Source: Flavobacteriaceae bacterium (lineage in GTDB: Bacteria; Bacteroidota; Bacteroidia; Flavobacteriales; Flavobacteriaceae). Taken from it: a DNA stretch of 52,850 nt. The first letter of the stretch is position 1. Each line of letters begins with the position of its first letter. A model generated the notes under the pieces. That model saw only the letters and a list, made by a program, of their open reading frames with translations. It was not told the DNA's origin and did no database searches. This document shows, piece after piece, positions 1-7,316 of this stretch. A program made the position numbers and the translations under genes. The stretch is from NCBI GenBank assembly GCA_021648265.1, contig JAKITD010000013.1:1-52850 (forward strand), in the 5' to 3' direction.

Positions 1-110
1 ACCTGATGATTTCATTGAGTTAAATTATTGGTTATCAGTATAATATACAAATAATTAATAACATAAAACAATTAGTTATCAGTTAAATAAGTGATTTAAT
101 TATTTTAAAA

Positions 111-127
111 AGTATGATTCTGCCCTG
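111..127. repeat. Terminal-inverted-repeat-like sequence, possible end of a second MITE copy
   Basis: AGTATGATTCTGCCCTG matches the right end of the element at 523-666 (AGTATGAGTTTGCCCTG) at 15 of 17 positions and is also preceded by an A-rich TTTTAAAA stretch. No partner end is visible between here and position 1, so it would be the right end of a copy whose left end lies outside the window, or a solo relic. Confidence 0.4.
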
Positions 128-167
128 TTTCGATACTCCCGACAATTCGGGACTCGCATACTCGAAA
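128..167. repeat. Nested palindromic repeat of TCCCGA-TCGGGA type
   Basis: An outer arm TTTCGA/TCGAAA (128-133 and 162-167) encloses the hairpin TCCCGACAATTCGGGA (137-152). Similar TCCCGA...TCGGGA palindromes recur at 29089-29104, 44647-44664 and 52666-52681, so this is a dispersed small palindrome. Bases 1-110 hold only AT-rich sequence with two GTTATCAGT words and no gene that I can support. Confidence 0.5.
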
Positions 168-243
168 CACTCAATAATCTTTGATTGTTACTCAAAAAAC
201 ACCGTGAATATGTGACGTAGCAGCGTGTATCGAAGACCCTATT

Positions 244-483
244 TTAGCAACCATATTTCTTTTTCCATTCGGTAATATCAATTTTTTCAATCTCTTCTAA
301 TCTTTGTTTTTCCGATTTTTGATAAGAATAATTTATATACCCAATCCAAATGATAAAACTTAAGCAAAATATTATTAACCTCTGTTTAAATTTTAAAAAA
401 TAATTATCTGTTTTTAAATTAAATAAATTATAACGACTAAATAAGTGGGGTTTCAAAAATATTATTGGTCCGAATAAAAACAA
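244..483 (-). CDS. Small hypothetical membrane protein
   Basis: Not recognised. The 79-residue reading frame has a hydrophobic stretch at about residues 36-50 (LIIFCLSFIIWIGYI), then a charged, coil-like tail (SEKQRLEEIEKIDITEWKKKYGC). That is a plausible single-pass inner-membrane topology with a cytoplasmic C-terminus. It sits alone between palindromic repeats and a MITE-like element. No strong promoter or ribosome-binding site is evident. It may be a real small gene or the C-terminal remnant of a longer one. The composition is as AT-rich as the noncoding DNA around it, which lowers confidence. Confidence 0.35.
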   Translation of the reverse strand: MFLFGPIIFLKPHLFSRYNLFNLKTDNYFLKFKQRLIIFCLSFIIWIGYINYSYQKSEKQRLEEIEKIDITEWKKKYGC

Positions 484-522
484 AACAATTATTTCCCAAA
501 CCTTATAACTCTCTGTTTTATT

Positions 523-666
523 CAGGGTAAACTCATACTCTTTAATTGTAACAGATAATCAGGGAGTTATGAAATCTCAATTTACAAGATTATAAGTTTC
601 TTGAAAGAAAGCCTATTGATATCATTGACTTTCTATTTTTTAAAATGAAAGTATGAGTTTGCCCTG
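523..666. mobile_element. MITE-like element with 17 bp inverted ends and 10 bp target duplication
   Basis: The left end CAGGGTAAACTCATACT (523-539) and the inverted right end (650-666) match at 16 of 17 positions. The element is flanked by a perfect 10 bp direct repeat CTGTTTTATT at 513-522 and 667-676, the signature of transposition. The 144 bp interior has no credible ORF, so it is non-autonomous. Ends starting CAGGG with a roughly 10 bp duplication would fit an IS4-like transposase, but that is inference because no parent element is present. Confidence 0.8.
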
Positions 667-681
667 CTGTTTTATTGTTTT

Positions 682-886
682 CTAACCAATTTCTTGATTA
701 TATTGCTCTATTTCCTCGCCAATTCCGTTTAATATTTCTTCTTGCTTACTTTCTGAAATTCCTCTTTTTAATATTCTAATTTGGCTTGATTAATTGCTTC
801 TTGTTGCCAATGATCTATTGTTGAATTTGAAATTATTATCAAATCTACAACTGTACGTTCAGAAAAAGGAGGAATAAAATCTGCCA
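682..886 (-). pseudogene. Frameshifted small protein gene downstream of rdgB
   Basis: An ATG at 886 opens MADFIPPFSERTVVDLIII and reads to QAKLEY, then stops. In the next frame the text continues as LKRGISESKQEEILNGIGEE and ends at the TAG at 682. One extra T after GAATAT would restore a single protein of about 67 residues. From memory, its pattern (FSERT, WQQEAI..A..E..KRGIS) resembles the N-terminus of Bacteroidota membrane proteins that begin with a short helical motif. It starts 4 nt after the rdgB stop, so it was probably co-transcribed. The target duplication of the MITE lies 5 nt beyond its stop. Confidence 0.55.
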
Positions 887-890
887 TAAA

Positions 891-1463
891 TTATTTCAAA
901 AAATATGCAATCAACAACCTAACCACCTTTCCTCGATGTCCAATCTCAGATTTTTGTTCTAAGGTCATTTCAGCGAATGTTTTATTAAATCCTTTGGGTT
1001 GGAAAATGGGGTCGTAACCAAAGCCATCTGTTCCCCTTTTCTCTTTGGTAATTTCTCCTTCGCAGATTCCTGTAAAGAGTTGATGCCTTTCTTTTAATAT
1101 TAAAGCAATCACGGTTTTGAATCTTGCGTTTCGGTTGGGTTTATTTTCGAGATTTTCCAATAACTTATTCATATTGGATTCTGCATTATTTTCTGGACCT
1201 GCATAACGTGCACTATAAACTCCTGGCTCGTTGTTTAATGCTGCTACTTCCAAACCTGTATCGTCTGCAAAGCAATCGTAACCGTAATTTTCTTTTACGA
1301 AATTGGCTTTTATTAGTGCGTTTCCTTCAATGGTTTTGGAAGTTTCTGGAATTTCATCATAACAACCAATATCGGTTAAACTTAATAACTCGATATGCGG
1401 AGGCATTAAGGCTTTTACTTCCTTTAGTTTGTTTTTATTGTGGGTTGCGAATACTATTTTCAT
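891..1463 (-). CDS. rdgB: dITP/XTP pyrophosphatase (RdgB/HAM1 family)
   Basis: This cytosolic enzyme hydrolyses non-canonical purine nucleoside triphosphates (dITP, XTP) to the monophosphate and pyrophosphate, keeping them out of DNA and RNA. Family motifs are in order: the N-terminal nucleotide-binding ATHNKNKLKE, ADDTGLEV at about 69-76, GVYSARYAG at about 84-92, GTDGFGYDPIF at about 147-157 and GHRGK near the C-terminus. I chose the ATG at 1463 because MKIVFATHNKNK is the canonical start; a frame nine codons longer (to 1490) adds non-conserved residues. The 190-residue length is normal. A small broken gene follows 4 nt downstream. Confidence 0.96.
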   Translation of the reverse strand: MKIVFATHNKNKLKEVKALMPPHIELLSLTDIGCYDEIPETSKTIEGNALIKANFVKENYGYDCFADDTGLEVAALNNEPGVYSARYAGPENNAESNMNKLLENLENKPNRNARFKTVIALILKERHQLFTGICEGEITKEKRGTDGFGYDPIFQPKGFNKTFAEMTLEQKSEIGHRGKVVRLLIAYFLK

Positions 1464-1515
1464 AACTGCCCGTGAAAACGGGTATCTCATTAATTTTAAT
1501 TACTATTTTTTAGTT

Positions 1516-1535
1516 CTGCCACAGAGTTACACAGA
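1516..1535. repeat. CACAGAGTTACACAGAG-type intergenic repeat
   Basis: GCCACAGAGTTACACAGAG lies between rdgB and the TrmH gene. It resembles the CTTTGTGTAACTTTGTG words around the B12 transport genes at 29340-31915, with G in place of some A. Such words are commonly seen in intergenic DNA of Bacteroidota. No function is assigned. Confidence 0.4.
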
Positions 1536-1548
1536 GAAATATAAGTCT

Positions 1549-2199
1549 TTACTTTTCTTTATACCTTCCCATAATATCATCAATACTCTTGATCGTTTTT
1601 TTTGTCCAATCTATTAATAATTCGAGTTTTTCCCCTTCAGATAATTTCCAGTCAACTTCAGATTGTTTCAACTTAGTTACAACATATTGTAAAATGATGG
1701 CTGCGGAAACCGATATATTCAAGCTTTCGGTAAAACCATACATAGGTATTTTTATAAATCCGTCGGCTTCCTTCATAACAGTATCACTCAATCCATCTCT
1801 TTCTCTTCCGAAGAAAAAAGCCGATTTTTTTGTAACATCAAAATCGTGTAGTAATTGTGAATCATTATGCGGTGTGGCTGCGATAATTTGATAGTTTTCT
1901 TTCCGAAGTGAATCTATACAACTCATAGTCGAACCGTACCTATTAATATTTACCCACTTCTGAGCGCCCATCGCGATTTCTTTATCGATCCTTTTGCCAT
2001 ATTTTTCTTCAATTACATGCAATTCTTGAATTCCGAAAACATCGCAAGAACGCATTACTGCACTGGTATTATGCAACTGAAATACATCTTCAGAAACTAC
2101 CGTAAAATGCCTAGTTCGTTTTGATACCACTTCATCAAAAAGTTCTTTTCTCCTTTCCGTAATGAAAGATTGTAGGTATTCTAATAACTGTTTATCCAA
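1549..2199 (-). CDS. trmH: TrmH-type SPOUT tRNA 2'-O-methyltransferase
   Basis: A 216-residue SPOUT-fold methyltransferase using S-adenosylmethionine. All three SpoU motifs are present: NTSAVMRSCDVFGI (about 44-57, with the conserved Asn and Arg), FFFGRERDGLSD (about 128-139) and the knot motif IPMYGFTESLNISVSAAI (about 151-168). The N-terminal helix (LEYLQSFITERRKELFDEVV) and compact size match the TrmH branch, which methylates the 2'-OH of G18 in the tRNA D-loop, rather than the rRNA RlmB branch with an extra N-terminal domain. The exact target nucleotide is inferred. It is a single gene, divergent from the sirtuin gene. Confidence 0.85.
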   Translation of the reverse strand: MDKQLLEYLQSFITERRKELFDEVVSKRTRHFTVVSEDVFQLHNTSAVMRSCDVFGIQELHVIEEKYGKRIDKEIAMGAQKWVNINRYGSTMSCIDSLRKENYQIIAATPHNDSQLLHDFDVTKKSAFFFGRERDGLSDTVMKEADGFIKIPMYGFTESLNISVSAAIILQYVVTKLKQSEVDWKLSEGEKLELLIDWTKKTIKSIDDIMGRYKEK

Positions 2200-2307
2200 T
2201 AGAAATGATTATTTTTATCCTCCTTCGCTAAAGTACAGGAGATTTTGAATGCGAAGATAAAAAATATTACTAACCTTTAATGAGATACCTGCCTTCGTAG
2301 TTAATTT

Positions 2308-2991
2308 ATGATTATAACCATTTTAACAGGAGCCGGAATGAGTGCCGAAAGTGGCATTAAAACTTTTAGAGATAGCAATGGTCTTTGGGAAGGACACGAT
2401 GTGATGGAAGTAGCTTCACCGCAAGGTTGGAATGCGAATCGGGAATTGGTATTAGATTTTTATAACCAACGTAGGAAGCAGTTATTAGAAGTAAAACCTA
2501 ACGTTGCACATATTGCTTTAGCTGAATTTGAGAAAGGTTTCGATGTACAAATCATCACACAAAATGTAGATGATTTACACGAACGTGCTGGAAGCAGCAA
2601 GGTTTTGCATTTACATGGTGAGTTATTTAAAGTTAGAAGCACGGGAATTCCTTCTACAATTATAGATTGGAAAAAGGATTTAAATACGGGTGATTTATGT
2701 AAAGATGCTTACCAATTACGTCCACATATTGTTTGGTTTGGCGAGGAGGTACCTGAAATGGAAAATGCCATTAATCTCGTTAGAAAAACAGATGTTTTAA
2801 TCATTATCGGTACTTCTATGCAAGTATATCCTGCGGCAAGTTTATTGCAATTTGCACCTTTGGAAACTAAGATCTATTTTGTGGATCCGAAACCATCTGT
2901 AAACTCTTCGGAAATGATTACTGTTTTTGCCGAAAAAGCTTCGAGTGGGGTTTTAAAAGTGATTGAAAAAATAAAAGCAAATGAATACTAA
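2308..2991 (+). CDS. cobB: Sir2-family NAD-dependent deacylase (class III, desuccinylase-like)
   Basis: The enzyme removes acyl groups from lysine using NAD+, releasing nicotinamide. The Rossmann motif GAGMSAESGIKTFRDSNGLW opens the protein, followed by TQNVDDLHERAG, LHLHGEL with the catalytic His, and GTSMQVYPAA. FYNQRRKQ carries the Tyr-x-x-Arg pair that reads the acidic acyl group in SIRT5/CobB enzymes, so desuccinylase or demalonylase activity is likely. The zinc-ribbon cysteines seen in E. coli CobB are absent; only one Cys remains between LHLHGEL and RPHIVWFGE. At 227 residues it is normal for the family. It overlaps the next gene by 11 nt. Confidence 0.93.
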   Translation: MIITILTGAGMSAESGIKTFRDSNGLWEGHDVMEVASPQGWNANRELVLDFYNQRRKQLLEVKPNVAHIALAEFEKGFDVQIITQNVDDLHERAGSSKVLHLHGELFKVRSTGIPSTIIDWKKDLNTGDLCKDAYQLRPHIVWFGEEVPEMENAINLVRKTDVLIIIGTSMQVYPAASLLQFAPLETKIYFVDPKPSVNSSEMITVFAEKASSGVLKVIEKIKANEY

Positions 2992-3604
2992 ACTTATATA
3001 TCTTTCAGGAATTTTTGGTGTTTTACTATTTGTAAGTACTACAATTATTGCGACTTTTCTAAATGAGGATTATAACTCATTTTCACAATTAATTAGTGAA
3101 TTGACAGCAACTGGAGTTCCTAATGGAAAGTTGTTACGTTGGATTGGAATTATACCTAGTGGAATATTAATTAGTGTTTTTAGTCTCGCATCAATTTCAA
3201 AATTTTCAAAATCTAATTTGCTGAAAATAGGTTTTATTGGATTTGGAATTTTCTACGGAATTTCTACAATTATCGTAGGTTTTTTTCCTTGTGATGAGGG
3301 ATGCAGTACCGATTTAACCAATATAAGTATTTCACAAATCATACATTCTTTATCTGGACTATTAACCTATATTTTTGTTCCATTAAGTTTATTTTTAATT
3401 GGATTAGGGTTTCTGAAATTAAAAGATTTTAAACGGTTTGGGATTCTAACTTTAGGATGTGCTTTACTCAGTTTGTTTTTTGTATTTCTTTTTTTTAACA
3501 CCTTAGATTCTACCTTTTTAGGAATTACACAACGAATTACCGAAGGATTATTTTTGTTTTGGATTGTAATGTGTTCTCTTAAAATTAAAAATAATTCCGT
3601 TTGA
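2981..3604 (+). CDS. DUF998-like six-helix membrane protein
   Basis: A 207-residue polytopic membrane protein. Hydrophobic segments fall at about 5-25, 47-70, 78-100, 122-142, 152-172 and 178-198. The first loop has the DUF998-type pattern (DYNSFSQLISELTATGVPNG), and there is a Cys pair in FFPCDEGC after helix three. DUF998 proteins have no established activity. The start ATG lies inside the sirtuin gene (11 nt overlap) and the stop overlaps the next gene's TTG start, so the three genes form a tightly coupled operon. A link to NAD-dependent deacylation cannot be inferred. Confidence 0.8.
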   Translation: MNTKLIYLSGIFGVLLFVSTTIIATFLNEDYNSFSQLISELTATGVPNGKLLRWIGIIPSGILISVFSLASISKFSKSNLLKIGFIGFGIFYGISTIIVGFFPCDEGCSTDLTNISISQIIHSLSGLLTYIFVPLSLFLIGLGFLKLKDFKRFGILTLGCALLSLFFVFLFFNTLDSTFLGITQRITEGLFLFWIVMCSLKIKNNSV

Positions 3605-4191
3605 AAATAATATGTTTTCATAATCAACTTTCCAATCTTACCGCTCATAAAAAAGCAAGGTTAGAAATTTCAGAATTGGTTATTTCAAACCCTGAATTAT
3701 TTCCTGAATTGTTAAAATATTGCTTTCAAACAGAAAAAAAGATTTCATATAAAGCAGCGTGGATATTGGAATTGGTATGTGAAAAAAAACTTTCATTGTT
3801 GATTCCTTACTACGGAATATTTTTCAAAAACATTCCAAAAACCACCAAAGACCAAGCTCTTAGACCATTGTCAAAAATATGTTTATTTCTAACTGATAGG
3901 CATTACAAAAAAAGAAACATTTTATTAGAATCAAAATATAAAGAAACTATTATCGAATGTTGTTTTGATTGGTTAATTACTAATCAAAAAGTGGCTACGG
4001 AAGCCTATGCAATGCGATCTTTATATTTTCTCGGGATAGAATTTGATTGGATTCATCCAGAATTAAAAATTATTATCGAGCAAAACACACCTTTAAAAAC
4101 TTCTGCTTATGGAGCTCGTGGTAGAATGACCATCGAGAAAATTCGTAAATTTCAAAATAAGAAAAAGCAATCATTTATAAAAACTTCATGA
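3601..4191 (+). CDS. Hypothetical helical protein in the sirtuin operon
   Basis: Not firmly recognised. It is 196 residues, soluble, rich in Lys, Ile and Leu, and predominantly helical, with HEAT/ARM-like alternation (ISYKAAWILELVCEKKLSLL, QKVATEAYAMRSLYFLG). Related short proteins upstream of purB in flavobacteria are, I believe, sometimes mislabelled adenylosuccinate lyase because of the neighbour. Nothing here resembles the PurB active site. The start is a TTG at 3601 overlapping the DUF998 TGA (TTGA), and no in-frame ATG occurs for over 100 codons, so translation probably depends on coupling. Confidence 0.75.
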   Translation: MKIICFHNQLSNLTAHKKARLEISELVISNPELFPELLKYCFQTEKKISYKAAWILELVCEKKLSLLIPYYGIFFKNIPKTTKDQALRPLSKICLFLTDRHYKKRNILLESKYKETIIECCFDWLITNQKVATEAYAMRSLYFLGIEFDWIHPELKIIIEQNTPLKTSAYGARGRMTIEKIRKFQNKKKQSFIKTS

Positions 4192-4285
4192 GATCACTTC
4201 GCTTAAAAAAAAGCTCGTGAAGACTGTTCAATAAAACACTATAATTTTCAAACAACTATCAACATATTAAAAACATGAAAAGAAG

Positions 4286-4293
4286 TATCTTTG
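4286..4293 (+). promoter_or_regulatory. Bacteroidota -7 element for purB
   Basis: TATCTTTG matches the TAnnTTTG -7 consensus and lies 19 nt before the purB ATG, giving a very short leader. No clear TTTG -33 box sits at the usual spacing, so the call rests on the -7 box and its position. Confidence 0.5.
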
Positions 4294-4312
4294 AATTTTT
4301 AAAAACAAAATT

Positions 4313-5656
4313 ATGTCAAGCCACGCATTACAAGCCATTTCACCTATCGACGGTCGTTATGCTTCAAAAACAAGTTCGTTAATTCCTTTCTTTTCTGAAG
4401 AAGCCTTAATCAAATACCGTGTTCAAGTAGAAATTGAATATTTTATTGCTTTGGTAGAATTAGAATTACCTCATCTTAGTGGTTTTGATATTTCTCTTTT
4501 TCCAGAATTACGTACTATTTATACACAATTTTCAACGATTGATGCGGTAAAAATAAAAGATATTGAAAAGGTAACCAACCACGATGTAAAGGCAGTAGAA
4601 TATTTTATCAAAGAAAAATTTGACGATTTAAATCTTCAGAAATTTAAGGAGTTTATTCATTTTGGATTGACTTCTCAAGACATTAATAATACAGCCGTTC
4701 CTTTATCTTTAAAAGAAGCGATGAACGAGGTGTATGTTCCGCAATTATTAGAATTAAAAAACAAATTACAAACTTTGGCAACCGATTGGGCAGATATTCC
4801 AATGTTAGCAAGAACCCACGGACAGCCAGCTTCTCCAACGCGTTTAGGAAAAGAAATTGAAGTGTTTGTAGTTCGGATTGAAGAGCAATTCGATTTACTA
4901 AACGATATAAAAAGTGCTGCCAAATTTGGAGGAGCCACTGGTAATTTTAATGCACATAAGATTGCATATCCAAACGTGGATTGGAAAGATTTTGCACAAA
5001 AATTTGTTCACGATAAATTAGGTTTATACCACTCCTTCCCTACTACACAAATTGAGCACTACGACCATATGGCTGCTTTGTTTGATAGTTTAAAGCGTAT
5101 TAATAATATCATCATAGATTTAGATCGTGATATTTGGACGTATGTTTCGATGGAATATTTCAAACAAAAAATCAAAAAAGGTGAAGTAGGTTCTAGTGCG
5201 ATGCCTCATAAAGTAAATCCGATTGACTTTGAAAACAGTGAAGGAAATTTAGGAATTGCCAATGCTATTTTTGAACATCTTGCTGCTAAACTTCCCATTA
5301 GTAGATTGCAACGTGACTTGACAGATAGTACTGTTTTACGAAACATTGGAGTACCAATTGGACATACAATTATTGCTTTTCAATCTACTTTAAAAGGCTT
5401 GAATAAATTACTATTGAATGAACCTAAATTTGCCGAAGACTTAGAGAATAATTGGGCGGTGGTTGCAGAAGCGATTCAAACTATATTAAGAAGGGAAGCC
5501 TATCCAAATGCGTATGAAGCATTAAAAGGATTAACTAGAACCAACGAAAAAATCAACGCGCAATCCATTGCTGCTTTTATTGAAACTTTAGAGGTTTCGG
5601 AAAGTGTGAAAGCAGAAATGAGAGTGATTACACCTTCTAATTATACGGGAATATAG
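4313..5656 (+). CDS. purB: Adenylosuccinate lyase
   Basis: The enzyme cleaves SAICAR to AICAR and adenylosuccinate to AMP, releasing fumarate in de novo purine synthesis. The fumarase/aspartase superfamily signature GSSAMPHKVNPIDFEN is at about 298-313, with the catalytic Ser in the flexible GSSAMP loop. The catalytic His regions are LTSQDINNTA (about 122-131) and ARTHGQPASPT (about 164-174). TQIEHYDHMAALFDSL is the subfamily-specific stretch. The 447-residue length is typical of Bacteroidota and E. coli-type PurB. It has its own -7 box and ends at a strong bidirectional hairpin. Confidence 0.97.
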   Translation: MSSHALQAISPIDGRYASKTSSLIPFFSEEALIKYRVQVEIEYFIALVELELPHLSGFDISLFPELRTIYTQFSTIDAVKIKDIEKVTNHDVKAVEYFIKEKFDDLNLQKFKEFIHFGLTSQDINNTAVPLSLKEAMNEVYVPQLLELKNKLQTLATDWADIPMLARTHGQPASPTRLGKEIEVFVVRIEEQFDLLNDIKSAAKFGGATGNFNAHKIAYPNVDWKDFAQKFVHDKLGLYHSFPTTQIEHYDHMAALFDSLKRINNIIIDLDRDIWTYVSMEYFKQKIKKGEVGSSAMPHKVNPIDFENSEGNLGIANAIFEHLAAKLPISRLQRDLTDSTVLRNIGVPIGHTIIAFQSTLKGLNKLLLNEPKFAEDLENNWAVVAEAIQTILRREAYPNAYEALKGLTRTNEKINAQSIAAFIETLEVSESVKAEMRVITPSNYTGI

Positions 5657-5706
5657 TTTGAGCTAGAAGACGGAAGCTGGAAGACAGAAGTTCTTAAAAA
5701 ATAAAA

Positions 5707-5737
5707 AGACCTACTAGGTTAAAAACCTAGTAGGTCT
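5707..5737. terminator. Bidirectional terminator between purB and the DUF4252 operon
   Basis: A perfect 14 bp stem (AGACCTACTAGGTT, 5707-5720) pairs with 5724-5737 across an AAA loop. A-rich sequence precedes it, so the minus-strand transcript has a U-rich tail. It lies between convergent genes. Confidence 0.75.
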
Positions 5738-5759
5738 AGTAATTAAAAATATTCTTCTT

Positions 5760-6302
5760 TTACATATCAAAAATATTCCCAATTGATTTTAAGGAAGATA
5801 TATCCATATCTCCTTTTTCGATAGAATTCATTAATTTTATTATTTGAGCAGGATTTATATTTTTTCCTAAAAGCCGAAACAATGCAAATCCTTTTTCATC
5901 ATCACTTACAAATATAATAACCTCATCAATAGATTCTTCTTCACCTAAATACTTTAATACAGCACCTTTATTATTTGAGTCAAATTTCATTAAAGTTTTG
6001 TACTGTTTTTGATTTATGATGTCTTTCAGTTCTTTCTTTTTTACTTCATAATTTGCCACGTTTTCTCCTTTTAAAGGAAAAGCAACTACATTAATTTTCT
6101 TTACAGTTGCTAAGATATCTTTTTCTTCTTGAGAAAAATCAGCATCTTTTGCTTGTAATAAACTCGCCGCAATATCTACTTTCAAAAAAGCATCATCGTC
6201 TTGTCTGTCAACTAAATACCGTTGCAGTGATTGTTCGTTGCTACAGCTAAATAATGTTAGCACTGCCAATCCAATTCCTATTACATATTTTATAAGTACC
6301 AT
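5760..6302 (-). CDS. DUF4252 lipoprotein
   Basis: A 180-residue lipoprotein: the signal peptide ends in LTLFSCSNEQ, a lipobox with Cys at about residue 20, so it is predicted to be membrane anchored. The rest is a DUF4252-like domain with the recurring pattern VNVVAFPLKGEN-type strand, KKELKDIINQKQYKTLMKF and DEVIIFVSDDEKGFALFRLLGKN. DUF4252 proteins are Bacteroidota-specific and their function is unknown. It is the last gene of a four-gene unit with an ECF sigma factor and is 3 nt from a second DUF4252 gene, so the pair probably serves one envelope-related response. Confidence 0.82.
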   Translation of the reverse strand: MVLIKYVIGIGLAVLTLFSCSNEQSLQRYLVDRQDDDAFLKVDIAASLLQAKDADFSQEEKDILATVKKINVVAFPLKGENVANYEVKKKELKDIINQKQYKTLMKFDSNNKGAVLKYLGEEESIDEVIIFVSDDEKGFALFRLLGKNINPAQIIKLMNSIEKGDMDISSLKSIGNIFDM

Positions 6303-6305
6303 ATC

Positions 6306-6836
6306 TTAGTGTTTTTCTACATTCTTTAATTCTTCGCTTCCTGGCATATTAAGATCGCTGGTAAGTTTCGATATTTTTTTCAAATCTATGTTTCCAGTAA
6401 TACTCATTATAATGGTTCTTTCTTCTCCATCAATGTTTCCTGTAAGGTGCATTAACAGTTCACTTACATAATTATCATTCTTTCCTTCTTTTGAATAAAA
6501 CTTAATGTTTTTACCATCGTCTTTTACACGCATTAATTCTGAAAGACTTTTATTCTCCGCTAAATATGTTACAACTGCAGCATCCATTCTTTTAGCTACC
6601 TCTACATTTTCGGTAGTATAAATTTTGATATTATCGAGGTTGTTTATCAACTCTAAATATTCTTTTGCTTCGGGATCGCTGGAGTCTAGATCTATTTTAC
6701 TCAATAGTTTAAACATATTTTTGGTAACGACTACCGAAGTTACATCGTTTTCATCTTCGAAAGCATCGAAGGCATTTTGAGCATTCACCAACATTGGTGT
6801 TACTACTAAGGCTAATAATATTGCTAACTTTTTCAT
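6306..6836 (-). CDS. DUF4252 secreted protein
   Basis: A 176-residue paralogue of the following gene. The first 19 residues (MKKLAILLALVVTPMLVNA) form a Sec signal peptide without a lipobox Cys, so this copy is probably periplasmic. The mature part has the DUF4252 features: SVVVTKNMFKLLSKI, NIKIYTTENVEVAKRM, LMRVKDDGKNIKFYSKE, and ISKLTSDLNMP near the end. Function is unknown. It is co-oriented with the sigma factor and anti-sigma genes, 36 nt after the latter. One soluble and one lipid-anchored DUF4252 protein in tandem is the usual arrangement. Confidence 0.82.
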   Translation of the reverse strand: MKKLAILLALVVTPMLVNAQNAFDAFEDENDVTSVVVTKNMFKLLSKIDLDSSDPEAKEYLELINNLDNIKIYTTENVEVAKRMDAAVVTYLAENKSLSELMRVKDDGKNIKFYSKEGKNDNYVSELLMHLTGNIDGEERTIIMSITGNIDLKKISKLTSDLNMPGSEELKNVEKH

Positions 6837-6872
6837 TTTTCTTGTTTATTAAATTATTTGTTTTTTGATTAA

Positions 6873-7316
6873 TTATTTTAAAATTTTGTTTTTGGCTATG
6901 GTAAACTCACCTAAGACTGCCAACTCTCCAGTGCCTTTATTAAAGCTATTTGAAAGCAACAACAACGTTTCTTTTGTTTTATTAAACTCTGCAAGGGCTT
7001 GTTCTTCTTCGGGAGTTAGCTGGTTGTTATTTTCTGAAAATTGCAATCCAACAACTCCTAAAACAATTACCACGGAAACAGCTACAGACAACCACCGTCT
7101 TCTGTTGGAAGAATTGGTAACTTTAGGAAGAATTACTTCTTTTTCTGAAACTTCAGCTTGTGCATTTTTTAATCCTATAAATAAATTTTTATACGCTTCT
7201 AAATGTGGTGCTACTTGGTTTCCTGAAAAATATTCACGAAGCATTTTCTCTTCAGCTAAGGTAGTTTCACCTTCAAAATAACTGTCTAATACCGATTCTA
7301 TTTTAGCTAATTCCAT
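6873..7316 (-). CDS. Putative single-pass anti-sigma factor
   Basis: A 147-residue protein. Its N-terminal cytoplasmic segment (VLDSYFEGETTLAEEKMLRE) resembles the short helical heads of Bacteroidota membrane anti-sigma proteins. One transmembrane helix lies at about 73-93 (WLSVAVSVVIVLGVVGLQF), followed by a periplasmic tail with a Glu-rich segment (LTPEEEQALAEFNKTKE). It overlaps the 3' end of the ECF sigma gene by 14 nt, the classic layout of a sigma/anti-sigma pair. No FecR or zinc anti-sigma motif is seen, so the role is inferred from position and topology. Confidence 0.7.
   Translation of the reverse strand: MELAKIESVLDSYFEGETTLAEEKMLREYFSGNQVAPHLEAYKNLFIGLKNAQAEVSEKEVILPKVTNSSNRRRWLSVAVSVVIVLGVVGLQFSENNNQLTPEEEQALAEFNKTKETLLLLSNSFNKGTGELAVLGEFTIAKNKILK

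Noticed and set aside
1-110. Short direct repeats (GTTATCAGT twice) as a CRISPR or iteron array
   Set aside because: Only two short copies at irregular spacing in AT-rich DNA; no array.
1124-1465. 113-residue plus-strand frame opposite rdgB
   Set aside because: It lies wholly antisense to a gene with clear family motifs and has no domain-like pattern; a composition shadow.
3601-4191. Adenylosuccinate-lyase-like label for the gene before purB
   Set aside because: No fumarase-superfamily motif is present; the label would only reflect gene neighbourhood.
4184-4222. CTTCATGAG/CTCGTGAAG hairpin after the hypothetical gene, possible terminator
   Set aside because: The loop is over 20 nt, one pair is G-T and there is no T-tract; it also includes the stop codon, so I cannot support termination.
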